Shown here: in pieces, positions 42,894-51,588 of the stretch
Position numbering within the stretch: the stretch's first letter is position 1
How the letters are laid out: the number at the start of each line of letters is the position of its first letter
Origin: Tepidicaulis marinus
GTDB taxonomy: Bacteria; Pseudomonadota; Alphaproteobacteria; Parvibaculales; Parvibaculaceae
DNA: 64,000 bases
NCBI RefSeq assembly: GCF_000739695.1
Contig: NZ_BBIO01000002.1
Span: 219,534 to 283,533, forward strand
Direction of reading: 5' to 3'
Translations under genes and position numbers: made by a program
The notes under the pieces: model-generated
Seen by the model: only the letters and a program-made list of their open reading frames with translations
Databases searched by the model: none
What the model was told of the DNA's origin: nothing

Positions 42894-44978
42894 ATGGTCC
42901 CGACACCCTTCGGGCTGCGCCTTGCCGGCGCCGCCGCCCTCAGCCTGTGCGCCGCCCCGGCGCTGGCCGAACACACACCGCTCACCCTGCAGGACATCAC
43001 CGTCTCGGCAGAGGCCGAGCCCTCTCTCACCGTGCCGAGTTTCGAGGCGGCCGAAGAACGCCTCTCCCGCACCCCCGGCGCGGTGAAAGCCGTTCCGGCG
43101 GAAGATTACCGGGACGGGCGCGCCACGAACCTGAAAGACGTGCTGGACTTCGTGCCGGGCGTCTTCGTGCAGCCGAAATACGGCCAGGAGGATTTGCGCC
43201 TCTCGATCCGCGGCTCGGGCCTTTCGCGCAACTTCCATTTGCGCGGCATCCGCCTTCTCATTGACGGCATTCCGATCAACGAAGCCGACGGCGGGGGCGA
43301 CCCGCAGGAAATCGACCCGCTGACCTTCCGCTATACGGAGGTCTACCGGGGCGCCAACGCGCTGCAATATGGTGCGGCATCGCTGGGCGGGGCGATCAAT
43401 TTCGTCTCTCCCACGGGCTACAATGCGCCCTCTTACCTTTCGCGTGTGGAAATCGGCAGCTTCGGCACGAAACGCGTGCAGCTTGCCGCAGGCGGCGTTG
43501 AAGGCAAGTGGGACTATTACGCCAGCCCCACCTATTCCAGCTCCGATGGCTACCGCGATCACACCGAGCAGGATTATCTGCGCTTCTCCGGCAATCTCGG
43601 TTACCGGGTGAGCCCTCAAGTCGAAACCCGCTTCTATCTCAATCTCAATACGATCGATCAGGACATCCCAAGCTCGCTGACAAAGGCGCAGGCGCTGACC
43701 AGCCCGCAAAGCACGCAGACATCGAGCTTCACGCAGGATACGGCCCGCGACATCGATTCCATTCGCGTCGCCAACCGTACCTCGTTCTTCCTCGGCGACT
43801 GGGACGTGATGCTCGGCGCTTCTTATACGAACAAGGACCTCTTTCACCCGCTCTCTTTCGGCGTGATCGACAATTCCTATGAGAATGCCGGTCTTTATGC
43901 GCGCGGCACGCAGGAGGGCGAGCTCTTCGGCAACCGCTCGCGGATCACGCTCGGGGCCAATGTCATTGCCGGGATCAACCGGGCGCGCATCTGGCAGAAT
44001 ATCGGCGGCTCGCGCGGGTCCATTCAGTTCAACGATGTGGACGAGAAATCCTACAATTACGAACTTTATGGCGAGATCGAGCAATATCTCATCACCGGCA
44101 TCGCTCTGATCGCCGGGGCGCAGCTCAACCATTCCATCCGCGAGCTCGACGACAATCAGCTCTCCAACGGCGATGACACGGGCCGCAAGACCTTTACGAG
44201 TTTCAACCCGAAACTCGGCGTGCTGTGGGATGTGGCGGAGGACGCGCAGCTCTTTGCCAATGTCTCCCGCTCCTCCGAGCCGCCGACCTTTTCCGAGCTC
44301 AACCCTTCTTCCGCGCCCGGCTTTGCCGATCTCGATCCGCAGGAAGCCTGGACGGCGGAAATCGGCACGCGCGGCGGCAATGAGTGGATCGGCTGGGATC
44401 TTTCGCTTTACCGCGCCTGGATCGAGAACGAGCTGCAGCTTTTCGTAACGCCGGGCAGCGGTCAGGGCGGCTTCGCGCTCAATGCCGATGAAACCATTCA
44501 CCAGGGCATAGAGCTCGGGCTCAACGTCAAATTGCTGGATGGGCTTTTCGCCGCGCCGGGCGATGACAAGCTCTTCTGGCGGCAGGCTTACACGCTGAAC
44601 GATTTCCATTTCGACGGCGACGCGGCCTTCGGCGACAACGAGCTGCCGGGCGCGCCGAAGCATTTCCTGCGCACCGAGCTGCGCTATGAAAACGAGGACG
44701 GCTTCTACATCGCGCCCAATGCCGAATGGGTGCCGGAGGGCTATCACGTCGACAACGCCAATACGGATGCTTTCAAGACCGAGCATTACGTCATTTACGG
44801 CGTCAAAGCCGGCTATGATTTCGGCAACGGCCTCAGCGTCTATGCCGACGGGCGCAACCTCCTCGACCGGACCTATATCTCCAACACCAATGCCCGGCCC
44901 ATGGCAACGGCCGCAGACGCGCTCTACAACCCCGGTGACGGGCGCGCGCTCTATGTGGGCATGGAGATCCGTTTTTGA
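42894..44978 (+). CDS. TonB-dependent outer-membrane receptor
   Basis: 694 residues. A signal peptide (about 1-23, ending CAAPALA) is followed by a TonB-box-like LQDITVSAEA, then the plug (about 60-180, DVLDFVPGVFVQPKYGQEDLRLSIRG split by GSGLSRNFHLRGI) and a 22-strand barrel ending in F (EIRF). It takes up a chelate through the outer membrane with TonB energy. Similar FecA/OprC-type receptors import iron chelates or copper. The DUF2946 and YcnI genes directly upstream favour copper, but this is inference. A strong terminator follows. Confidence 0.93.
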   Translation: MVPTPFGLRLAGAAALSLCAAPALAEHTPLTLQDITVSAEAEPSLTVPSFEAAEERLSRTPGAVKAVPAEDYRDGRATNLKDVLDFVPGVFVQPKYGQEDLRLSIRGSGLSRNFHLRGIRLLIDGIPINEADGGGDPQEIDPLTFRYTEVYRGANALQYGAASLGGAINFVSPTGYNAPSYLSRVEIGSFGTKRVQLAAGGVEGKWDYYASPTYSSSDGYRDHTEQDYLRFSGNLGYRVSPQVETRFYLNLNTIDQDIPSSLTKAQALTSPQSTQTSSFTQDTARDIDSIRVANRTSFFLGDWDVMLGASYTNKDLFHPLSFGVIDNSYENAGLYARGTQEGELFGNRSRITLGANVIAGINRARIWQNIGGSRGSIQFNDVDEKSYNYELYGEIEQYLITGIALIAGAQLNHSIRELDDNQLSNGDDTGRKTFTSFNPKLGVLWDVAEDAQLFANVSRSSEPPTFSELNPSSAPGFADLDPQEAWTAEIGTRGGNEWIGWDLSLYRAWIENELQLFVTPGSGQGGFALNADETIHQGIELGLNVKLLDGLFAAPGDDKLFWRQAYTLNDFHFDGDAAFGDNELPGAPKHFLRTELRYENEDGFYIAPNAEWVPEGYHVDNANTDAFKTEHYVIYGVKAGYDFGNGLSVYADGRNLLDRTYISNTNARPMATAADALYNPGDGRALYVGMEIRF

Positions 44979-45017
44979 GCAAAAGACGCGCTCAGCACCT
45001 TGTTTGACGCGTTTATG

Positions 45018-45057
45018 GGCGGCTCCGGGAGATTTCGGAGCCGCCTTTTGCTTTTTT
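45018..45057 (+). terminator. Intrinsic terminator after the TonB-receptor gene
   Basis: GGCGGCTCCG (45018-45027) and CGGAGCCGCC (45036-45045) form a perfect ten-base-pair stem with an eight-base loop, followed by TTTTGCTTTTTT. It lies 40 bp beyond the receptor stop and ends the presumed copper operon. Confidence 0.92.
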
Positions 45058-45158
45058 GCAGCGGTTTTTGCATTGTAGAGGCCGAAGCGCGCCCTTAAGT
45101 AACGCCAACCGGCGCCCCTTATTTCCGCCCCCAGCCTTTACAAAATCCCGGAGACGAC

Positions 45159-46340
45159 ATGATCTCGACCGCCCGGCTGACCATTCTGCTGGCGATGACG
45201 GTGGCGATGGGCCCCTTCGCCATCGACGCCTATCTGCCTTCCTTCCCGCGCATTGCCGAGGCGCTGGGCGTGGAGGTGCATGACGTGTCGCTGACGATCT
45301 CCGTCTATATGCTGGCCTTCGCCTTCGGTCAGCTTTTCGGCGGGGCGCTCTCGGACAGTTTCGGGCGGCGCTGGGTGATGCTGTCTGGCGTTGCTGTGTT
45401 TTCCCTCTCCAGCGTGCTGATCGCCCTTTCAGGCAACCTCACCGAGCTTTTGATCTGGCGCGCGGCGCAGGCTTTCGGCGCGGGCTTCACCGCCGTTTCC
45501 GTTCCCGCCATCGTGCGCGACCGGGCGACGGGCCGGGAAGCGGCAACGCTCTTTTCCCTGATCGGCCTGATCATGATCATCGCCCCTGCTATCGCGCCCA
45601 CCGTCGGCAGCGCCATTCTGGCCGTTTCCAGCTGGCCGATGATCTTCATCTTTCTCGCCGCTTATTCCGCCATGATGATCGTGCTGCTCTGGTTCGGGCT
45701 TTTTGCAAAGCTTGAGACGATCAAGCGGGCGCCGCGCGATTACCGCCTGCTGCCGGCCTATCTGGCGGTGCTGAGCAATCCATCGGCGCTGCGCTTCATC
45801 ATGATCATCACGCTCGGCTTTTCCTCCATGCTGATCTTCCTGACGCATGCCTCCTACATCTACCAAAAGTGGTTCGGCCTTTCCGAGTTCGGTTTCTCGG
45901 CGGTCTTCGCGGCGAATATCGCGACCATGGCGGGCTGCAATTTTCTCAACCGCTTCCTCTTAAAGCGGATGGACCCGGATCATATTCTGAAATTCTCCGT
46001 GCCCGTTCAGGCGCTCGCCATTGGCGGGCTCGTCGCCGCCGCCGCTTTCGATATCGGCCTTTGGATGTTCGTGCCTTGCATGATGGTATCCGTCGGCTCG
46101 CTCGGCATGATCGGGCCGAATGCGCAGGCCTGCGCCATGCATCATTTCGAGCATCAGGCCGGCACCGCCGCTTCGATCATGGGCTTTACGCAGTTCATGC
46201 TGGCAGGGGCAATCAGCGCCGCCTCCGCGCTCGTGCCTGAATCCCTTATCAACATCACGCTTTTCATGGGCGCCTGCGGGTTCTTATGCGCCGCCCTGGC
46301 GCTTGCCCCGGCAAAGCCGCTTCACGCGCACCCGCTCTAA
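45159..46340 (+). CDS. MFS multidrug efflux transporter, Bcr/CflA family
   Basis: 393 residues with 12 membrane helices. The start LTILLAMTVAMGPFAIDAYLPSFPRIAEAL is the Bcr/CflA opening, with GQLFGGALSDSFGRRWVML (motif A), RAAQAFGAGFTAVSVPAIVRDR (helix 4) and IAPAIAPTVGSAIL (motif C of drug exporters). It expels drugs or metabolites by proton antiport. Substrate unknown. It lies between the copper-like operon and tesB, transcribed alone, converging on tesB with a 3-bp gap. Confidence 0.92.
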   Translation: MISTARLTILLAMTVAMGPFAIDAYLPSFPRIAEALGVEVHDVSLTISVYMLAFAFGQLFGGALSDSFGRRWVMLSGVAVFSLSSVLIALSGNLTELLIWRAAQAFGAGFTAVSVPAIVRDRATGREAATLFSLIGLIMIIAPAIAPTVGSAILAVSSWPMIFIFLAAYSAMMIVLLWFGLFAKLETIKRAPRDYRLLPAYLAVLSNPSALRFIMIITLGFSSMLIFLTHASYIYQKWFGLSEFGFSAVFAANIATMAGCNFLNRFLLKRMDPDHILKFSVPVQALAIGGLVAAAAFDIGLWMFVPCMMVSVGSLGMIGPNAQACAMHHFEHQAGTAASIMGFTQFMLAGAISAASALVPESLINITLFMGACGFLCAALALAPAKPLHAHPL

Positions 46341-46343
46341 CTT

Positions 46344-47219
46344 TTACGAGCCCTTGCGCGTGCCGTGATAGCGGATCAGCCCTTCCTGGGCGACGGAGGC
46401 GGCAAGCTTGCCGTCCCGCGTGAAAATGCTGCCCCGGTTGAAGCCGCGCGCCCCTTGCGAGGTGGGCGCATCTTGCGAGTAAAGCATCCACTCGTCGACG
46501 CTGAAGGGCCGGTGAAACCACATGGCGTGATCGAGGCTCGCCGATTGCAGCTTGCCGGAAATCCAGCTCACCCCATGCGGGCGCACGCAAGTGTCGAGCA
46601 GCGTCATGTCGGAGGCATAGGCGAGCACGCATTGATGGATGCGCAAATCATCCGGCGTCGGCCGCGTCGTCTTGATCCAAACATTCTGCAGCGGCTCCAT
46701 CGGCTCCGGCTTGATATAGGCTTGAGGGTCGACGGCCCGCACTTCGATGGGGCGCGGACGGGCAAAATGCGTGGCGATTTCCGGCGGCAGCCGGTCCATG
46801 ATTTCCTTGCGCCGCTCGCGCTCGGTCGGCAGGTCTTCGGGCTGCGGCACATTGGGCATCTCCACCTGATGCTCGAAACCTTCTTCCATCACCTGAAAGG
46901 AACTTGCCAGGTTGAAAATCTGCTTGCCGTGCTGAATGGCGACGACGCGGCGCGTCGTAAAGCTTTTGCCGTCCCGCGCCCGGTCCACCTCATAAAGGAT
47001 CGGCACTTTGGGATCGCCGGGGCGGATGAAGTAAGCATGGAGCGAATGGCAGACCCGGTCTTCGGGCACCGTGCGGTAGGCGGCGGAAAGCGCCTGCGCA
47101 ATCACCTGCCCGCCGAAAACGCGCTGCCAGCTCGCATCGGGGCTGTGGCCGCGGAAAAGGTTCTGCTCGATGGCTTCAAGGTCGAGGAGCTCAATGAGAT
47201 TTTCTGCTGGCAGGGTCAT
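46344..47219 (-). CDS. tesB: Acyl-CoA thioesterase II
   Basis: 291 residues, double hotdog fold. The N-terminal IEQNLFRGHSPDASWQRVFGGQVIAQAL and the C-terminal SLDHAMWFHRPFSVDEWMLY are TesB signatures; Asp in LDHAMWFHR is the catalytic acid, with a Thr and Gln. It hydrolyses acyl-CoAs of medium to long chain. It is a single gene, converging on the Bcr/CflA gene. Adjacent AidB-like and thiolase genes elsewhere in the window also deal with acyl-CoA. Confidence 0.94.
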   Translation of the reverse strand: MTLPAENLIELLDLEAIEQNLFRGHSPDASWQRVFGGQVIAQALSAAYRTVPEDRVCHSLHAYFIRPGDPKVPILYEVDRARDGKSFTTRRVVAIQHGKQIFNLASSFQVMEEGFEHQVEMPNVPQPEDLPTERERRKEIMDRLPPEIATHFARPRPIEVRAVDPQAYIKPEPMEPLQNVWIKTTRPTPDDLRIHQCVLAYASDMTLLDTCVRPHGVSWISGKLQSASLDHAMWFHRPFSVDEWMLYSQDAPTSQGARGFNRGSIFTRDGKLAASVAQEGLIRYHGTRKGS

Positions 47220-47337
47220 GACCGGCTCTCTTTCTTCATTGTTGACGCGGCGGCAAACGAATCTGGGCGGAAAATACGCGCTTAAATGGCAAGTGTCACG
47301 AAGACGTGAGGCCCGCCCGGCCAGGCAAAGCTCCGGA

Positions 47338-47373
47338 CAAAATAAAAGGCCCGCACGCCGAAGCGTCCGGACC
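47338..47373 (-). terminator. Intrinsic terminator with TTCG loop after the Sel1 gene
   Basis: On the minus strand GGTCCGGACGC-TTCG-GCGTGCGGGCC forms an 11-bp stem (one mismatch, one wobble) with a TTCG loop, followed by TTTTATTTT. It lies 78 bp beyond the Sel1-like stop and would protect tesB transcription. Confidence 0.85.
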
Positions 47374-47450
47374 TGTCAAAGCAAAAACATATACGCTTAC
47401 TTTCTTACTGCTGGCTGGATGTTTTCCGCCAGTCCTATGGATCCACCCTA

Positions 47451-47720
47451 TCAGTGCTGCGAAAGCCACTCCCGTGCCTGGCGCTGAGCGTCGGCAATCT
47501 GATCCGGCGACATATCGCGGGCAATCTCGGTGCGGCAATCGCGGGCGGCGTGATTACCCCGCATGGCCGCAAGATTGAACCACTTATGTGCCGTCACATA
47601 GTCGACATCCACGCCTTTACCCGTGGCGTAGATCAGCCCCAAACTGTAGAGGGCTTCGCTCTGCCCGCCTTCGGCGGCCATTTCGCATTTCTGAAGAGCA
47701 TCGATTTGTACACGAGCCAT
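47451..47720 (-). CDS. Sel1-repeat (TPR-like) small protein
   Basis: 89 residues. It contains one clear Sel1-like repeat: GGQSEALYSLGLIYATGKGV followed by AHKWFNLAAMRGNHAARDCR, then a helical C-terminus. No signal peptide is seen, so it is probably cytosolic. Single Sel1 proteins usually mediate protein contacts, and no partner is suggested by the neighbours. It is a single gene with its own terminator. Confidence 0.85.
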   Translation of the reverse strand: MARVQIDALQKCEMAAEGGQSEALYSLGLIYATGKGVDVDYVTAHKWFNLAAMRGNHAARDCRTEIARDMSPDQIADAQRQAREWLSQH

Positions 47721-47820
47721 CGTGCCAGCCTCCTCGATGATGCCTCAGGCCCCCCAACTCCATTACCCCGGAAGAGCCTCTCGACAAACAAGCAGGACAT
47801 CCGCCTGCAACGAGGTTAAT

Positions 47821-47866
47821 GAAAAATCCATCGCTTGAAAATTTGGTTAACAAGGATGGATTCTTC
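47821..47866 (-). terminator. Hairpin downstream of the GST gene, possible terminator
   Basis: On the minus strand GAAGAATCCATCCTTG and CAAGCGATGGATTTTTC pair almost fully (one bulged base, one mismatch) around a 13-base AT-rich loop. The 3' arm ends in T-rich sequence (TTTTTC) as the stem closes. It lies 26-71 bp beyond the GST stop. An intrinsic terminator is likely, though the T-run is inside the stem. Confidence 0.55.
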
Positions 47867-47891
47867 ATCTCCGGCCGAAAGTTTTTGCAAA

Positions 47892-48518
47892 TCAGCTAAC
47901 GACTGGGACTTTCATGCCACGCTCCACGGCGGGGCGGGCGGCATTGGCCGCCAGCCAGCGTGAGACGTTATTCCCATCGCCGACAATGTCGCCCTTCAGC
48001 GACTTGATCATCTCGAACCCTACGGAAACCCAGGGATAGGTCGCCATATCGGCAATCGAATAGTCCCCGGCCAGAAAATCCGTACGCCCCAATTGGTCAT
48101 CCATGACTTTCAGGAGCCGGGCCGTTTCACCCATATAGCGGTCGATCGCATAAGGAATTTTTTCCGGCGCGACATTGGCGAAGTGATTGGCCTGGCCCAT
48201 CATCGGGCCGATATTCGCCATCTGCCAAAACAGCCATTCAAGCACCTTGGCGCGGCCCTCCCCCTCCTTCGGCAGGAACTTGCCCGTCTTCTCGGCGAGA
48301 TAAACGAGAATGGCGCCGGACTCGAACAAGGAGACACCCGTCTCCCGGTCGACAATGGCGGGGATCTTCGAATTCGGCGCGATTTTCACGAAGTCCGGTT
48401 CGAACTGTGCGCCTTTGGAAATGTCGACCGCATGCGCCTCATAAGGCAGGCCGCATTCTTCCAGCATGACGGAAACCTTGCGGCCGTTCGGCGTGGTCCA
48501 GGTATAAAGATCGATCAT
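47892..48518 (-). CDS. Glutathione S-transferase family protein (YfcG/Nu-class-like)
   Basis: 208 residues from ATG 48518 (MIDLYTWTTPNGRKVSVMLEE), preceded by GAGGGAGG. The N-terminal thioredoxin fold has TTPNGRKVS and NSKIPAIVDRETG, followed by SLFESGAILVYLAEKTG, the glutathione-binding cis-Pro and Glu-Ser pair. The all-helical C-terminal domain includes DFLAGDYSIADMATYPWV. The TPNG motif is that of YfcG/Nu-class enzymes, which reduce disulfides such as 2-hydroxyethyl disulfide. A hairpin follows the stop. Confidence 0.92.
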   Translation of the reverse strand: MIDLYTWTTPNGRKVSVMLEECGLPYEAHAVDISKGAQFEPDFVKIAPNSKIPAIVDRETGVSLFESGAILVYLAEKTGKFLPKEGEGRAKVLEWLFWQMANIGPMMGQANHFANVAPEKIPYAIDRYMGETARLLKVMDDQLGRTDFLAGDYSIADMATYPWVSVGFEMIKSLKGDIVGDGNNVSRWLAANAARPAVERGMKVPVVS

Positions 48519-48635
48519 TCGTGCCTCCCTCTCCGGGTCTAAGGCCCGGCCGTTTATCGCAGTCAACAACTGCGCAGAAATATGGGAGGTGGCACGGCCG
48601 AACCCAAGGGCTCAGAAGCGTAAGGCGCGGACCAC

Positions 48636-49010
48636 TTAGTATTCCACGGTCACTTCGACGTGATGGTGGCGGTGTATTCGGCAGATCAAAGGGCGCAGCG
48701 CATAAGAGCCCGCCGGCAATTCAAAGCCGACCGCGTCATCGGGAAAAAGAAAATCACCGACGACATCGCCCTGCTTGTTCACCAGCTGAAAGCCGTAGGT
48801 GCCGCCCATAACGCGCACAATCTTGCCGGCCTCGGGCAGGTCGAGCGAGCGGCCCCAAATGTTCGCCGTGCCGAACGTGTCGTTTTCCACCCGCGTGCCC
48901 GTTGCCGTAACGCGCTCAGCATGGGCAAGAGGCGCTGCGAACAAAATTGTAGCCAAAAGGCTCGACGCAAAAACCAGACCTCCGGCACCCCGCATGACAT
49001 CCTCTTTCAT
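48636..49010 (-). CDS. Hypothetical secreted protein
   Basis: 124 residues from ATG 49010 (another ATG lies five codons in). A signal peptide is visible (hydrophobic LVFASSLLATILFAAPLAHA, cleavage near residue 30). The mature part of about 95 residues looks all-beta, with GTANIWGRSLDLPEAGKIVRV and YGFQLVNKQGDVVGDFLF, and ends in a His-rich strand, IHRHHHVEVTVEY. The His cluster could bind a metal, but I do not recognise the family. It stands alone between the GST gene and the histone-like gene. Confidence 0.7.
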   Translation of the reverse strand: MKEDVMRGAGGLVFASSLLATILFAAPLAHAERVTATGTRVENDTFGTANIWGRSLDLPEAGKIVRVMGGTYGFQLVNKQGDVVGDFLFPDDAVGFELPAGSYALRPLICRIHRHHHVEVTVEY

Positions 49011-49455
49011 CGCTTCTGCGCGGCGCTTACACCGCATGGATGGCGCCCGCATCAAACGCGGGCACACGCCGGACTTTAACACAGCTCCGGCAAAGCGCGA
49101 ACAGGCCGCTGGCCTGACAAGCGGCCGCTCCCGGCGAGCGGAAAATGAAATGGAGAGTTGAAAGAAAAAAGCCGGCTGACGCGCCGGCGAAAAGAGGACT
49201 GAAAGATCGCACCGGCTCCGAATGCCGTAATCGGCTTGCCGCTAGGTCCATCCGGTTTGGCGATCACCGGCACCCGGACATCCGGCGCGATCTTCAGTTC
49301 TATGAGGCCGAAACGCCTTCGCCGCTACGGGCTGGGGTGTTTCGCCTTGTCTGCCGTTCCATGTTCCGCCGCATTGGAAACACCGGAGGGTCAGACTGTC
49401 CTATGCCGCTGCCGCGCCGCGCCCTAAGGCGCGGCGGGACATTGCATGGCGGCTA
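49011..49455. other. 445-bp gap without a convincing gene
   Basis: Between the hypothetical secreted-protein gene and the histone-like gene. It holds a strong minus-strand terminator (49165-49188) and an 8-bp hairpin GCCGCGCC-CTAA-GGCGCGGC at 49416-49435 without a T-run. A short minus-strand open stretch near 49190-49310 reads protein-like (IAPDVRVPVIAKPDGPSGK) but begins just after a TAG and has no good start codon. It may be the remnant of a gene. Confidence 0.5.
49165..49188 (-). terminator. Intrinsic terminator
   Basis: On the minus strand GCCGGC-GCGTCA-GCCGGC is followed by six T. It lies about 270 bp beyond the stop of the histone-like gene, the nearest upstream gene on this strand. 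The long 3' region may itself be transcribed, perhaps as a non-coding tail. Confidence 0.8.
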
Positions 49456-49884
49456 TTACTTCTTCTTGCGCGCAACCTTACGCTTGGGAGCGGCTTTCTT
49501 CTTGGCCGCAGCCTTGCGCTTGGGAGCTGCCTTCTTCTTTGCAGCGGTCTTGCGCTTGGGAGCTGCCTTTTTCTTAGCAGCGGTTTTCTTCTTGGCAGCC
49601 GTTTTCTTTTTAGCGGCTGTCTTGCGCTTCGGAGCGGCTTTCTTCTTAGCAGCCGTTTTCTTCTTGGCTGCAGTCTTCCGCTTCGGAGCTGCTTTCTTCT
49701 TCGCGGCGGTTTTCCGCTTAGCCGCCGTTTTCTTGGCAGCGGTCTTCTTCTTGGCCGCTGTCTTGCGCTTAGCAACCGTCTTACGCTTCGGGGCCGTCTT
49801 CTTGGCCGTGCGTTTCACTGCTGCTTTTTTCTTGGCCGCCGTTTTCTTTTTGGCGGTGGTCTTCCGTTTAGCTGTAGTAGCCAT
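49456..49884 (-). CDS. Lysine-rich histone H1-like protein
   Basis: 142 residues built from Lys, Ala, Thr, Arg, Pro and Val only, with no acidic, aromatic or Cys residues. Short units such as KKTAAKK and KAAPKRK repeat along the whole length, so the gene is internally repetitive. It resembles the AlgP/Hc1-type proteins and the tail of eukaryotic histone H1. It should bind DNA or RNA non-specifically and be unfolded when free. Repeat number probably varies between strains. AGGAG lies 12 bp before the start. The reverse strand gives a long Phe/Ala frame that is not a gene. Confidence 0.85.
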   Translation of the reverse strand: MATTAKRKTTAKKKTAAKKKAAVKRTAKKTAPKRKTVAKRKTAAKKKTAAKKTAAKRKTAAKKKAAPKRKTAAKKKTAAKKKAAPKRKTAAKKKTAAKKKTAAKKKAAPKRKTAAKKKAAPKRKAAAKKKAAPKRKVARKKK

Positions 49885-50007
49885 TGTCCATATCGCTCCT
49901 GATGTGCCGTTTCCTGTGACGACGTAAATTTAGGACCTAACGCACATACTTTAGTGAGCGCCCCCAATTAAAGGACGCAGACACCCATACTATGGTTGTC
50001 TCCTCTT

Positions 50008-50072
50008 GACTCGGCAACACTTTGATGCAGGCAAGTGTTAGCGAGTCTGCAACACATTCAGAAAAATGTGTT
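50008..50072. repeat. Two tandem stem-loops between the histone-like gene and gatB
   Basis: First: GACTCG...CGAGTC at 50008-50047, a 15-bp stem with one mismatch and a ten-base loop. Second: AACACATT-CAGAAA-AATGTGTT at 50051-50072, a perfect 8-bp stem. They share AACAC/GTGTT motifs. Neither has a T-run on either strand. They lie 36-100 bp beyond the gatB stop and 120-190 bp upstream of the histone-like gene. They could stabilise the gatB mRNA 3' end or belong to a small RNA. Confidence 0.5.
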
Positions 50073-50107
50073 TACAAACGGTTCACTTCAGAAGCGGAAA
50101 AACATCT

Positions 50108-51586
50108 TCAGTTATCGGAAGACACACCCAATTTTTCGGCGAGCAGTTCATTCACGGTTTGCGGATTCGCCTTTCCTGACGTGGATTTCATGACTTGTCC
50201 GACAAACCAGCCGATCATTTTCGGCTTCTCTTTTACCTGCTCAACTTTATCCGGATTGGCTGCGATAACCTCGTCGACGGCCTTCTCGATGGCGCCTGTA
50301 TCGGTCACCTGACGAAGGCCTTTTTCTTCGACAATTTTCGCCGGATCGTCGCCGGAATCGAACATTAGCTCGAAAACTTCCTTAGCGATTCGCCCGGAGA
50401 TGGTCCCATCCTGGATGAGATTGATGAGTTCGGAGAGCTGTTTTGCGCTCACAGGAGAGCTCTCGATCGTGAGCCCCGCCTTGTTGAGTGCGCCGAAAAA
50501 ATCACCCGTCACCCAGTTCGCCGCAGCTTTCGGATCGCTCGTTTCGGCAACCTCTTCATAGAAGGAAGCGATGGCTTTTTCCGAGACGAGCACACTCGCG
50601 TCATAAGGCGAAAGCGCATATTCGCGGATGAAACGCTCGCGCTTTTCGTCGGGAAGTTCCGGCAGGCCCTTGGCGATTTCATCGACCCATTCCTGGCTGA
50701 AAACCAGCGGCAAAAGGTCGGGATCGGGGAAATAACGATAGTCATGCGCCTCTTCTTTCGAGCGCATGGACCGTGTTTTGCCCGTCTTGATGTCGAACAG
50801 ACGCGTTTCCTGGTCCACCGTGCCGCCATCTTCGATCAAATCGATCTGCCGGCGCGCTTCATATTCGATGGCAAGGCCGACAAAACGGATCGAATTGACG
50901 TTCTTGATCTCGCAGCGCGTGCCGAAAGGCTCGCCCGGCTTGCGCACGGAGACATTCACGTCCGCGCGCATCGATCCTTGCTCCATATTGCCGTCGCAGG
51001 TACCGAGATACCGCAAAATCGCCCGCAATTTCCGCACGAAAGCCTGCGCCTCTTCAGAAGAGCGCATATCCGGCTTCGTGACGATCTCCATCAGCGCCAC
51101 ACCGGAACGGTTGAGATCGACAAAGCTCATCGAAGGATGCTGATCGTGCAGGCTCTTGCCCGCGTCCTGTTCCATATGCAGGCGCTCGATGCCCACAGTC
51201 TTCATTTCACCGCCCGGCAGGTCGATCAGCACCGCCCCTTCCCCGACGATCGGGTGCTTGTACTGGGAAATCTGATAGCCCTGCGGCAGGTCCGGATAGA
51301 AATAGTTCTTCCGGTCGAAGACGGAGCGCAGATTGATCTGCGCTTTGAGGCCAAGACCCGTGCGCACCGCCTGCTCGACGCATTTCTTGTTGATCACCGG
51401 CAACATGCCCGGCATCGCCGCATCGACGAGCGAGACGTTCTGGTTCGGCTCGGCGCCGAATTCCGTCGAGGCGCCGGAGAAAAGTTTCGCGTTGGAGGAA
51501 ATCTGGGCGTGAACCTCGAGCCCGATCACCACTTCCCAGGCGCCCGTCGCCCCTTCGATCAGTTTGCTTGCAGCTTCTTGCGTCAT
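50108..51586 (-). CDS. gatB: Asp-tRNA(Asn)/Glu-tRNA(Gln) amidotransferase subunit B
   Basis: 492 residues from ATG 51586, two bases after the gatA stop; an ATG five codons upstream overlaps gatA and is less likely. GatB kinases the misacylated tRNA. The opening [23 protein letters not shown], then [20 protein letters not shown] and [19 protein letters not shown], is typical. The C-terminal YqeY-like tail domain ends the protein. With GatA and GatC, it makes Gln-tRNA(Gln) and/or Asn-tRNA(Asn). Last gene of the gatCAB operon. Confidence 0.96.
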   Translation of the reverse strand: MTQEAASKLIEGATGAWEVVIGLEVHAQISSNAKLFSGASTEFGAEPNQNVSLVDAAMPGMLPVINKKCVEQAVRTGLGLKAQINLRSVFDRKNYFYPDLPQGYQISQYKHPIVGEGAVLIDLPGGEMKTVGIERLHMEQDAGKSLHDQHPSMSFVDLNRSGVALMEIVTKPDMRSSEEAQAFVRKLRAILRYLGTCDGNMEQGSMRADVNVSVRKPGEPFGTRCEIKNVNSIRFVGLAIEYEARRQIDLIEDGGTVDQETRLFDIKTGKTRSMRSKEEAHDYRYFPDPDLLPLVFSQEWVDEIAKGLPELPDEKRERFIREYALSPYDASVLVSEKAIASFYEEVAETSDPKAAANWVTGDFFGALNKAGLTIESSPVSAKQLSELINLIQDGTISGRIAKEVFELMFDSGDDPAKIVEEKGLRQVTDTGAIEKAVDEVIAANPDKVEQVKEKPKMIGWFVGQVMKSTSGKANPQTVNELLAEKLGVSSDN

Positions 51587-51588
51587 GA

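Noticed and set aside
49145..49927. Plus-strand frame rich in Phe, Leu and Ala that looks like a membrane protein
   Set aside because: It is the complement of the Lys/Ala repeats of the histone-like gene; the hydrophobic look follows from reading AAG codons backwards.
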